Shown here: positions 1-5,834 of the stretch, in pieces | Layout of the letters: each line of letters starts with the position of its first letter | How positions within the stretch are numbered: position 1 is the stretch's first letter | From: JADKCL01 sp046050405 | GTDB taxonomy: Bacteria; Bacteroidota; Bacteroidia; J057; JADKCL01 | NCBI GenBank assembly: GCA_046050405.1 | Contig: JBJOPY010000033.1 | Coordinates: 1-5,834 of the forward strand | Direction of reading: 5' to 3' | Length of the DNA stretch: 5,834 nt | Program-made: the position numbers and the translations under genes | Notes under the pieces: model-generated | Told to the model about the DNA's origin: nothing | What the model saw: the letters and a program-made list of their open reading frames with translations, nothing else | Databases searched by the model: none

Positions 1-397
1 GAAAATGGATCGTGCGAGCATGTACGCCTCGCTCGAGGTGCGGTCGCCCTTCCTGGATTACCGCGTGGTGGACTACATATCCGGCATGCCTGGGAAATTG
101 AAGCTCATGGGATGGAACACCAAGTACGTTCTCAGACAGGTGGCCCGAGGCAAGATCCCGGGAATGATCATCGACCGGCCCAAGAAAGGCTTCGGAATCC
201 CGCTCTCACACTGGTTGAAGCATGAGCTGAGGGGGCTTTGTGAGAACCTGCTCTCGAAGCCATCACTGGACGCTCATGGGCTATTCGACCATCGCTACGT
301 GGCTCAGCTGATGCAGCAGCACTTTTCAGGAAAGGCCAACCACCGAAAACAACTATGGGTGCTGATGGTGTTTCAAATGTGGTGGAGAAGAAGGTGA
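1..397 (+). CDS. asnB: Asparagine synthase (glutamine-hydrolysing) family protein, C-terminal fragment
   Basis: This is the last part of the ATP-dependent amidotransferase (synthetase) domain, Pfam Asn_synthase. In this family aspartate is activated as an acyl-adenylate and amidated with ammonia released by an N-terminal glutaminase domain. The frame is open to the left edge (the codon before the ATG at 5 is AAA), so that ATG is internal. It encodes the hallmark MDRASM, followed by SLEVRSPFLDYRVV, the core of the synthetase domain. Further on, RPKKGFGIP (about 176-202) matches the family's R-x-K-x-x-F segment; its third-position Lys (182-184) aligns with the catalytic lysine of E. coli AsnB. 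The end, QLWVLMVFQMWW, is typical of bacterial homologues, many of which sit in capsule or exopolysaccharide clusters and may amidate sugars or unknown acceptors. The stop is TGA at 395-397. The family is clear; the true substrate, and whether the missing N-terminal half carries the Cys glutaminase, cannot be seen. The symbol is a family label. Confidence 0.93.
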   Translation, partial: KMDRASMYASLEVRSPFLDYRVVDYISGMPGKLKLMGWNTKYVLRQVARGKIPGMIIDRPKKGFGIPLSHWLKHELRGLCENLLSKPSLDAHGLFDHRYVAQLMQQHFSGKANHRKQLWVLMVFQMWWRRR

Positions 398-463
398 TTT
401 TGTGTCACCAGCGAAACCCAAGCCTCGAAACCCTGCGCCCCCCACATGCCTGCTCTGTCAAAT

Positions 464-476
464 GCAGGAATCCTGC
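464..476. repeat. 13-bp odd palindrome with GGAATCC core
   Basis: The sequence is GCAGGA-A-TCCTGC, with six-base arms that are perfectly complementary around one central base. It shares the central GGAATCC with the 595-609 palindrome 132 bp downstream. The left arm can instead pair with CCTGC at 449-453. It could be a protein-binding site or chance; no known operator is recognised. Confidence 0.35.
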
Positions 477-533
477 TCCTCCTTCCCGCATCTAGGCTGA
501 AATTGCGTTGGCTCATCGCTCCTCCACTTGACA

Positions 534-552
534 GGCAGGCTTGTTCCCTGCC
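534..552. repeat. Inverted repeat, 6-bp stem with 7-nt loop
   Basis: GGCAGG (534-539) and CCTGCC (547-552) are exact reverse complements around a 7-nt loop, CTTGTTC. The RNA could form a short GC-rich hairpin. No T-run follows, so it is not a standard intrinsic terminator. It might shape the 3' end of the upstream mRNA. Confidence 0.35.
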
Positions 553-594
553 AATTCTACAAACATGTGCGGGCCATGCAACCGGGTGCATTCG

Positions 595-609
595 CATTGG
601 AATCCAATG
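595..609. repeat. 15-bp odd palindrome with GGAATCC core
   Basis: The sequence is CATTGGA-A-TCCAATG, with seven-base arms that are perfectly complementary around one central base. It has the same GGAATCC core as the palindrome at 464-476. It overlaps the left arm of the candidate terminator stem at 605-637, so the two structures could not form together in RNA. The symmetry would suit a dimeric DNA-binding protein, but no regulator is known from this window. Confidence 0.35.
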
Positions 610-643
610 GTTCATCCCAAACTTGACGCCCCCATTGATTTTT
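605..643 (+). terminator. Weak candidate intrinsic terminator downstream of the asparagine synthase gene
   Basis: CAATGG (605-610) pairs with CCATTG (632-637) across a 21-nt loop, and is followed one base later by five Ts (639-643). The stem is short, not GC-rich, and the loop is long, so it is a poor terminator by standard criteria. Its place, about 210 bp after the stop and just before the candidate sprA promoter, is the main reason to list it. Confidence 0.2.
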
Positions 644-649
644 ACCCTC

Positions 650-677
650 TTGTTTTGAAACCTTTTCATTATATTTG
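650..677 (+). promoter_or_regulatory. Candidate Bacteroidota-type promoter for sprA
   Basis: TATATTTG at 670-677 matches the -7 element TAnnTTTG of Bacteroidota housekeeping promoters exactly. A TTG at 650-652 lies 17 bp upstream of it, within the 17-23 bp spacing known for the TTG/-33 element. It sits in the AT-rich part of the gap and points toward sprA. Transcription would begin a few bases after 677, giving a leader of about 130-140 nt before the TTG start. Such short motifs can occur by chance in AT-rich DNA. Confidence 0.5.
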
Positions 678-809
678 TACTGCCTCTTGTCGGTAGGATC
701 AGACAATGAGAACATAAAACACACCGACGGCTTGTCTATGATCTGAAACTTTACAAAGAACTGCACATTTTGATTCGTGAGTTCCTTCGACTTTTTTGAA
801 GTAAAGTTC

Positions 810-822
810 AGGTAGGATTTTG
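810..822 (+). promoter_or_regulatory. Ribosome-binding region and TTG start codon of sprA
   Basis: An in-frame TAA at 802-804 limits how far upstream translation could begin. Between it and the end of the signal-peptide region the frame has no ATG or GTG; the first ATG is at 892, after the hydrophobic segment. TTG at 820-822 places two lysines before the hydrophobic core, as a signal peptide needs. The purine-rich AGGTAGGA (810-817) lies just upstream and resembles a Shine-Dalgarno sequence, though its spacing to the TTG is tight (from 2 nt for the downstream AGGA to 7 nt for the upstream AGG), and many Bacteroidota genes do without one. Confidence 0.6.
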
Positions 823-888
823 TCCAAAATAAAGACCATACTACTTTCTTTGTCCGCGCTTCTGACGATCATTTTTGCGACTCAGGCA
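820..888 (+). other. Sec signal peptide of SprA
   Basis: The first 23 residues read as a basic start (MSKIK, with TTG decoded as Met), a hydrophobic core rich in Leu, Ile and Ala, and a Thr-Gln-Ala end that fits the -3/-1 rule for signal peptidase I. No Cys follows at +1, so it is not a lipoprotein. This matches SprA's export through Sec before outer-membrane insertion. The cut site is predicted by eye. Confidence 0.8.
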
Positions 889-3800
889 GGAATGAAGGGT
901 TCAGTCTCGCGCCGGAGAGTCGACTTCAGTTGCCCACCTGAGGAATGGGTAAAGGATCTGCTTTCTGAAGTGATGCCGCTGGACACCCCGCCACCACAGA
1001 ACTCGCCCGGTCCCGGCGATCCCACTACGCGACCTCCCGCAAATCCCTACTCGCTGGGGAACCCGGGGAACATCGAAACTGTCTTCATGCTGGATGAAAA
1101 CGGTACGGGATACTATGTGTATGAGCGAATGGGGGACATCAACATCCATCCACCCTCACACATCTCCATGCGCCAATATCTCGAATGGCGCAAGAACAAT
1201 ACGATCCGAGACCACTGGCGAGAGCGAAGCTCCGGCAATAACATCATCGGTGCCAACAACCCCCTTGATTTCAAGTTCGCAACCAACTCGGAAGCCATTA
1301 AGGATATTTTTGGGGGCGGAAGCGTGGATATCAAGCCCAGTGGAACCGCCTTGCTGGACATCGGAGGAGAATTCAACCGTAGTCAAAATCCCTCGCTTCC
1401 CATCCGCCAGCAGCGAACAGGCAACCTGAAGTTCGACCAGCAGATTCAGTTGAATGTGGTGGGCAAGATCGGTGAGAAACTCCGCCTGAATGCGAACTGG
1501 GATACCCAGTCCACTTTCGACTTCGAAAACCAGATCAAGCTCGGCTATGTAGGCTCTCCCAATGAGATTCTGCAAAAGGTGGAAGCTGGAAATGTGAGTC
1601 TGCCCCTGAATGGTTCCTTGATCAGTGGTGGGCAGAACCTGTTCGGAATCAAGACAGCGCTAAAATTCGGGCCATTGCTGGTCACCACCATTGCCTCCCA
1701 ACAGAAGGGAAAAACGCAGTCCGTCACAGCCACAGGTGGTGCCCAGGTCACCGAGTTCAGGAAAAAGGGTGATGACTATGACTACAACCGCCATTTTTTC
1801 ATTGGTCACTACTTCAGGTCGCGTTATGAATATGCGCTGAAGACCCGCCCGCAATACAATAACACACGAATCACCATCACCCGCATGGAGGTGTGGATCA
1901 CGAACAACAACAGCTCCAGCACGGTGGACAACCGCAACGCCGTTGGGTTCGTGGATCTCGGGGAAACAGAGCTTGCCCCAGAATCCAACCTGCCAAACCA
2001 CAAAGGACGCGTCTGGAATCCTGCCTGGAATCAAATCCCCTCCTTTCCGGACAACCGTGCCAACGACCTCTACGCGCAGATCAACAGCAATCCGGTTTAT
2101 TTCGAGAAGGCAACCGTGGATACGGCCCTGGCGTCCAATCTGGGCCTGCAAAACGGGATCGACTTCATCAAGGTCGAGAACATGCGGAAGTTGAATCCCA
2201 ATGAATTCACCTTCAACCAGCAGCTCGGGTATGTCACCCTGAACAGTGCCCTTCAGCAAAACCAGGTGCTATTCGTCGCCTATGAATTCCGGCTGGGTGG
2301 CAAGGTCTATCAGGTGGGCGATTTCACACAAGACCCAGGCAAGCAGGCCAATGACCTGAACAGCAATGTCTTGTTCCTCAAAATGCTGAAATCAGACAAG
2401 ATCCAGCCCCGCAGTAACAACCAGTCTTTCCCGCCATGGGACCTGATGATGAAGAATATCTACAGCATCGGAGGATATGGCCTTTCCAAGGACAATTTCC
2501 GACTGGAAGTGATTTACGATTCGCGTAGCCAAGCAGGCGAGCTCGGTTACCTGCCGACCGGAGCCGTGAAGAATATCCCGTTGATCCAGGTATTCGGATT
2601 AGACACGCTGCAAAACAACAACCAAGCGGGCCCTGACAACTTTTTTGACTACATGGAAGGCGTCACGATCGTTCCAGACAAGGGGATGATCATCTTCCCT
2701 GTCCTGGAACCCTTCGGAAGCCATCTCCGGGGCAAGCTACGCAATGTCACGGAGGAGGTGGACAAGTACGTCTTTGACACACTGTACAGGGGTACACCGC
2801 AGGACGCGGTCAACTATGCCACGGACAAGAATCGATACTACCTCAAAGGCTCCTACCAAGGAAGCCGAGGGTCTGAGATCTCCCTCAACTCGATCAACGT
2901 CGCCCCCGGATCAGTGAAAGTGACTGCCAATGGCATCACACTGCAAGAAGGCACAGACTATCAGGTGGATTACACGATCGGCAAAGTCACCATCCTCAAC
3001 CAGGGCGTGTTGACATCCGGCCAGGAACTCAAATGCACGTTTGAAACAAACTCCCTTTTCGGGATCGATACGAAAACGATGGTGGGTTCACGGTTGGACC
3101 TTACGCTGAGCAAGGATTTCCAATTGGGGGGGACGATTCTCCACCTGAACGAAAAGCCACTGATCAACAAAATCGTGATCGGAGACGAACCAGTCTCAAA
3201 TACGATCTGGGGGGTGGATGGGCTTTTCAGGAGAGACAGCAAGTACCTAACGAAGCTGATTGACAAACTGCCACTCCTGTCCACGAGTGAAGTCTCGAGC
3301 GTGCAGGCACAGGGAGAGTTTGCACAGCTGATCCCGGGTCACCCAAGGGCGATCGAGATAGACGGGGAGAAAGGGATCGCCTACCTGGACGACTTCGAGA
3401 GTGCGAAAACGACCTTTGATTTGATGGGCAACAGGGCTTGGTCGTTGGCTTCCTTCCCTGGAAACAACGGCTACAATGACATGGTGACCCCGGGAGCAGG
3501 TTGGAATGGTGCCTTGAGCGCAGGTTTTAACAGGGCAAAACTTGCATGGTATTCCATCGATCCCAGCTTCTACTACGGCACCACCAACGAGAAGTTCCCT
3601 GAGGTCGACCTGAGCAACCATTATACGCGCCAGATCACCCCGAATGAGGTCTTCCCTAACCAGACGCGGATCACGGGTGACAACTTGCTGCGCACCTTCG
3701 ACTTGCACTACCTCCCCACTCGGCGAGGCATGTACAATTACCAAGCCGATCCCACACGGATCAATCCGGATGGGACCTTCCGCAATCCGGAGGAAATGTG

Positions 3801-5834
3801 GGCAGGCGTGCAACGCCGCACGAGCGGAAATACGGACTTCGAGGCAGCCAATTTTGAGTTCATGGAGTTCTGGCTGATGGATCCCTTCATCTACGAGCAA
3901 AACAATGGCGGTCAGTTCTTCCTGGACTTGGGTGCGGTCAGTGAAGATGTCCTCAAGGACAACGTTCGTAACTTTGAAAACGGGCTGCCTGGAAATCCTG
4001 CGGATACGAATACGGTAGGAACCTCTGCCTGGGGCAGGTATCCGCTGACAACACCACCGAACACCGCTTTCAGCAATGAACCCGCCGAGCGTCCACATCA
4101 GGATGTGGGATTGGACGGACTTGCAGACGACAGTGAACGGTCGTTCTTCCAGGACTACCTCGATACGCTGAACGCACTCTTCCCCGGCAATCCGCAGGTG
4201 ATGAACGATGCCAATGCGGATCCGAGCGGCGACAATTATCACTATTTCCGAGGGCCCGAATTGGATGGCCTGAACATCCTCTCCCGCTACCTCCCCTTCA
4301 ATGGCCACGATGGCAATACACCCATCAACTCCACCCAGAATGGATACAGCACACAAGGTTCCACGACCCCTGACACCGAGGACCTGAACCTGAACTCCAC
4401 CCTGAACACCAGCGAACGCTACTGGGAGTACAAGCTCAATCTATCCCCGTCCGACATGCAGGTGGGGCGAAACTTCATCGTGGACAAAATTCCGGCGGAA
4501 GTCACGCTACTGAATGATTCAGTCGCCAAAGTGAACTGGTACCAGTTCAGGATACCCCTGCGAGCTGGAAAATCTATCGGAGACATCCAGGACTTCAAGG
4601 CCATTGAGTTCATTCGAATGTACCTGAACGGTTGGGAAAAGGAAGTGGTGCTACGTTTTGCGAAGTTCCAGCTCGTGTCCACCACATGGCGGACAGGACG
4701 GGATTACATGGGGCCAGAAACCGACACCCTCTTGACAGATCCCCAGCCGGGGACATTCTTTGATATCGGGACGCTGAACATCGAGGAAAACCGCAATCGG
4801 AAACCGTTTCCATACGTGGTGCCCCCCGGCATCCGCCGACAGCAGCAGATTGCAAACACCCAGCCAGGCCTCCTCCAAAATGAGCAATCGCTCGTCATGC
4901 GGACCTGTGGGCTCGCCGATGGGGACGGACGGGGAGCCTTCAAGTTGGTGAACTTTGACATGCGGTCCTACCAGAGCCTGAAAATGTGGGTACACGCAGA
5001 GAACATTCCAGGTTCCGCACAGCAATTCCAAGATGGTGAGTTGAGAGCGTTCATCCGGCTAGGTTCGGATATACAGAACAATTACTACGAGTATGAGATC
5101 CCTCTCAAGCCGTCGGTCGAGGGCGCAATTGATTCGACCGGAGTATGGAACAATCAGTTTAATGTGATCCTGGCGGATTTGGCCGTGGCGAAACAAAAGC
5201 GGAACGAGGCGGGTTTCCCTGTGATCAATCGGTACAGACATGACCTGCTCGACCCTGACCGGGCCGGACATCGCATCTACGTGGTGGGAACTCCCAAGAC
5301 CTCAGATGTGAAGGCGATGATGATCGGAATACGGAACGAGGCCGATGGACGTGGATCCATCTGCGCAGAGGTATGGGCCAATGAGCTTCGGCTGGTCAAT
5401 TTCGATGAGACGACGGGGTGGGCTGCAAATGCCCGTGCGACCATCAAGCTTGCCGATTTTGCGAACATCTCCATCTCAGGCAGTTACAAGACACCGGGAT
5501 TCGGCGCGCTCGAGCAGAAGATCAACAACCGAAGCCGAGAAACCACCAGAAACATCGATGTGGCCGGAACCTTCAATATGGGCAAGTTCTTCCCCAAGAA
5601 CTGGGGGATTCAGTTGCCGCTATACCTAAGTTACGGAGAACAGATGGTGGATCCCAAGTTCAATCCACTCGAGTCGGATGTCAAGATGGTGAACTATCTC
5701 GAGTCGCTCGGCAATACCGTCAGCCAGCAAGAAAAAGACTCCATCCAGACTTCCCTGCAAGATGTGCGCGTCAACAGGAGCATCTCGATGAACAATATCC
5801 GAAAGGTGCGTGTGCAACAACCTGGCAATACGAA
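820..5834 (+). CDS. sprA: SprA/Sov family T9SS outer-membrane translocon, partial at 3' end
   Basis: SprA is the giant outer-membrane beta-barrel that exports T9SS cargo with C-terminal targeting domains, and gliding adhesins; in Flavobacterium johnsoniae it forms a 36-strand barrel partnered by PorV and a plug protein. One frame runs without a stop for 1671 codons to the window edge. Residues 1-23 form a Sec signal peptide (two Lys, hydrophobic core, likely cut after ATQA), with no lipobox Cys. A Pro-rich linker spans about 53-76. Family blocks then follow in the usual order: NPYSLGNPGNIET (75-87) and MRQYLEWR; FDFENQIKLGY and EAGNVSLPLNGSL; GPLLVTTIASQQKG (about 283-296); YDYNRHFFIGHYFR (320-333); FPVLEPFG (626-633); EISLNSINVAPGSVKV (686-701); GEFAQLIPGHPRAIEIDGEK with LDDFES (about 833-861); MEFWLMDPF; QDVGLDGLADD (1094-1104); PDTEDLN (1184-1190); TTWRTGRDYM; NIEENRNRKPFPYVVPPGI (1320-1338); EVWANELRL with IKLADFANISISG (1517-1546). 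There are only four Cys. The translated part shows no frameshift or internal stop. About 600-800 C-terminal residues, judged from usual length, lie outside the window. Family assignment is very secure. Confidence 0.97.
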   Translation, partial: MSKIKTILLSLSALLTIIFATQAGMKGSVSRRRVDFSCPPEEWVKDLLSEVMPLDTPPPQNSPGPGDPTTRPPANPYSLGNPGNIETVFMLDENGTGYYVYERMGDINIHPPSHISMRQYLEWRKNNTIRDHWRERSSGNNIIGANNPLDFKFATNSEAIKDIFGGGSVDIKPSGTALLDIGGEFNRSQNPSLPIRQQRTGNLKFDQQIQLNVVGKIGEKLRLNANWDTQSTFDFENQIKLGYVGSPNEILQKVEAGNVSLPLNGSLISGGQNLFGIKTALKFGPLLVTTIASQQKGKTQSVTATGGAQVTEFRKKGDDYDYNRHFFIGHYFRSRYEYALKTRPQYNNTRITITRMEVWITNNNSSSTVDNRNAVGFVDLGETELAPESNLPNHKGRVWNPAWNQIPSFPDNRANDLYAQINSNPVYFEKATVDTALASNLGLQNGIDFIKVENMRKLNPNEFTFNQQLGYVTLNSALQQNQVLFVAYEFRLGGKVYQVGDFTQDPGKQANDLNSNVLFLKMLKSDKIQPRSNNQSFPPWDLMMKNIYSIGGYGLSKDNFRLEVIYDSRSQAGELGYLPTGAVKNIPLIQVFGLDTLQNNNQAGPDNFFDYMEGVTIVPDKGMIIFPVLEPFGSHLRGKLRNVTEEVDKYVFDTLYRGTPQDAVNYATDKNRYYLKGSYQGSRGSEISLNSINVAPGSVKVTANGITLQEGTDYQVDYTIGKVTILNQGVLTSGQELKCTFETNSLFGIDTKTMVGSRLDLTLSKDFQLGGTILHLNEKPLINKIVIGDEPVSNTIWGVDGLFRRDSKYLTKLIDKLPLLSTSEVSSVQAQGEFAQLIPGHPRAIEIDGEKGIAYLDDFESAKTTFDLMGNRAWSLASFPGNNGYNDMVTPGAGWNGALSAGFNRAKLAWYSIDPSFYYGTTNEKFPEVDLSNHYTRQITPNEVFPNQTRITGDNLLRTFDLHYLPTRRGMYNYQADPTRINPDGTFRNPEEMWAGVQRRTSGNTDFEAANFEFMEFWLMDPFIYEQNNGGQFFLDLGAVSEDVLKDNVRNFENGLPGNPADTNTVGTSAWGRYPLTTPPNTAFSNEPAERPHQDVGLDGLADDSERSFFQDYLDTLNALFPGNPQVMNDANADPSGDNYHYFRGPELDGLNILSRYLPFNGHDGNTPINSTQNGYSTQGSTTPDTEDLNLNSTLNTSERYWEYKLNLSPSDMQVGRNFIVDKIPAEVTLLNDSVAKVNWYQFRIPLRAGKSIGDIQDFKAIEFIRMYLNGWEKEVVLRFAKFQLVSTTWRTGRDYMGPETDTLLTDPQPGTFFDIGTLNIEENRNRKPFPYVVPPGIRRQQQIANTQPGLLQNEQSLVMRTCGLADGDGRGAFKLVNFDMRSYQSLKMWVHAENIPGSAQQFQDGELRAFIRLGSDIQNNYYEYEIPLKPSVEGAIDSTGVWNNQFNVILADLAVAKQKRNEAGFPVINRYRHDLLDPDRAGHRIYVVGTPKTSDVKAMMIGIRNEADGRGSICAEVWANELRLVNFDETTGWAANARATIKLADFANISISGSYKTPGFGALEQKINNRSRETTRNIDVAGTFNMGKFFPKNWGIQLPLYLSYGEQMVDPKFNPLESDVKMVNYLESLGNTVSQQEKDSIQTSLQDVRVNRSISMNNIRKVRVQQPGNT

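Larger units (their letters stand above)
398..819. other. Intergenic region between the asparagine synthase gene and sprA
   Basis: These 422 bp hold no convincing gene. Short open frames exist on both strands (for example 446-658 + and 373-669 -), but their products are rich in Cys, Trp and Arg, show no recognisable family, and overlap each other, as expected by chance. Bases 430-640 are GC-moderate and hold several short inverted repeats. Bases 640-840 are clearly more AT-rich and hold the candidate promoter, an inferred 5' leader of about 130 nt, and the ribosome-binding region of sprA. I see no tRNA, known riboswitch or IS end. Confidence 0.8.

Noticed and set aside
446..658. A 70-codon + strand frame in the gap, with some hydrophobic stretches
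   Set aside because: It runs through the inverted-repeat cluster, has no clear ribosome-binding site and no recognisable family, and overlaps the - strand frame; chance is the simpler explanation.
373..669. A 98-codon - strand frame across the end of the asparagine synthase gene and the gap
   Set aside because: The product is rich in Cys, Trp, Met and Arg with no domain, it overlaps a real gene end, and no ribosome-binding or promoter signal supports it.
785..801. CTTC...GAAG around a T-rich stretch, as a possible hairpin
   Set aside because: The stem is only four bases with a nine-base loop, and it sits in the leader just before the start codon; too weak to call a terminator or regulator.
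1660..2259. A 199-codon open frame on the - strand opposite sprA
   Set aside because: It is antisense to the conserved N-terminal SprA region, has no known family pattern, and is a codon-bias shadow.
3247..4356. A 369-codon open frame on the - strand opposite sprA
   Set aside because: It lies wholly antisense to conserved SprA blocks, its product is Val/Ile/Arg-rich with no recognisable domain, and such frames arise readily opposite GC-biased third codon positions.
820..5834. The possibility that the giant gene is a novel system or a generic repeat adhesin
   Set aside because: Many ordered, family-specific SprA blocks are present over the whole length, so it is a known T9SS component and not a new system.

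Overview
The window looks like ordinary chromosome from a member of the Bacteroidota. The main evidence is a very large gene whose protein carries many family-specific blocks of SprA (called Sov in Porphyromonas). SprA is the giant outer-membrane channel of the type IX secretion system (T9SS) and of gliding motility, and is confined essentially to this phylum. A candidate promoter of the Bacteroidota type (TTG-N17-TAnnTTTG) fits this. Base composition in the genes is moderate to fairly GC-rich for the phylum, which suggests an environmental lineage (for example Saprospiria-, Chitinophagia- or Cytophagia-like) rather than a low-GC Flavobacterium. The lineage is a guess; the phylum is not.

Layout. 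Bases 1-397 hold the 3' end of a glutamine-hydrolysing asparagine synthase-family gene on the + strand; its start lies outside the window. Bases 398-819 are non-coding. The first two thirds hold several short inverted repeats, including two odd palindromes that share a GGAATCC core, and a weak candidate terminator. The last third is more AT-rich and holds a candidate promoter at 650-677. From 820 to the right edge there is one uninterrupted + strand reading frame of 1671 complete codons, sprA. It has a signal peptide, appears to start at TTG, and is cut by the window end. Typical SprA proteins are about 2,300-2,500 residues, so roughly the last 600-800 residues are missing.

How the genes relate. 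The two genes point the same way but are separated by 422 bp with promoter-like and terminator-like signals, so they are probably separate transcription units. SprA would form the translocation pore that moves C-terminal-domain-tagged cargo across the outer membrane. The asparagine synthase homologue has the C-terminal form often seen in surface-polysaccharide clusters, but nothing else in the window tests that.

I found no mobile element, CRISPR array, RNA gene or unknown system. Points worth a second look are the TTG start, the asparagine synthase neighbour where ruvA often sits in relatives, the inverted repeats between the genes, and two calcium-loop-like motifs in SprA.
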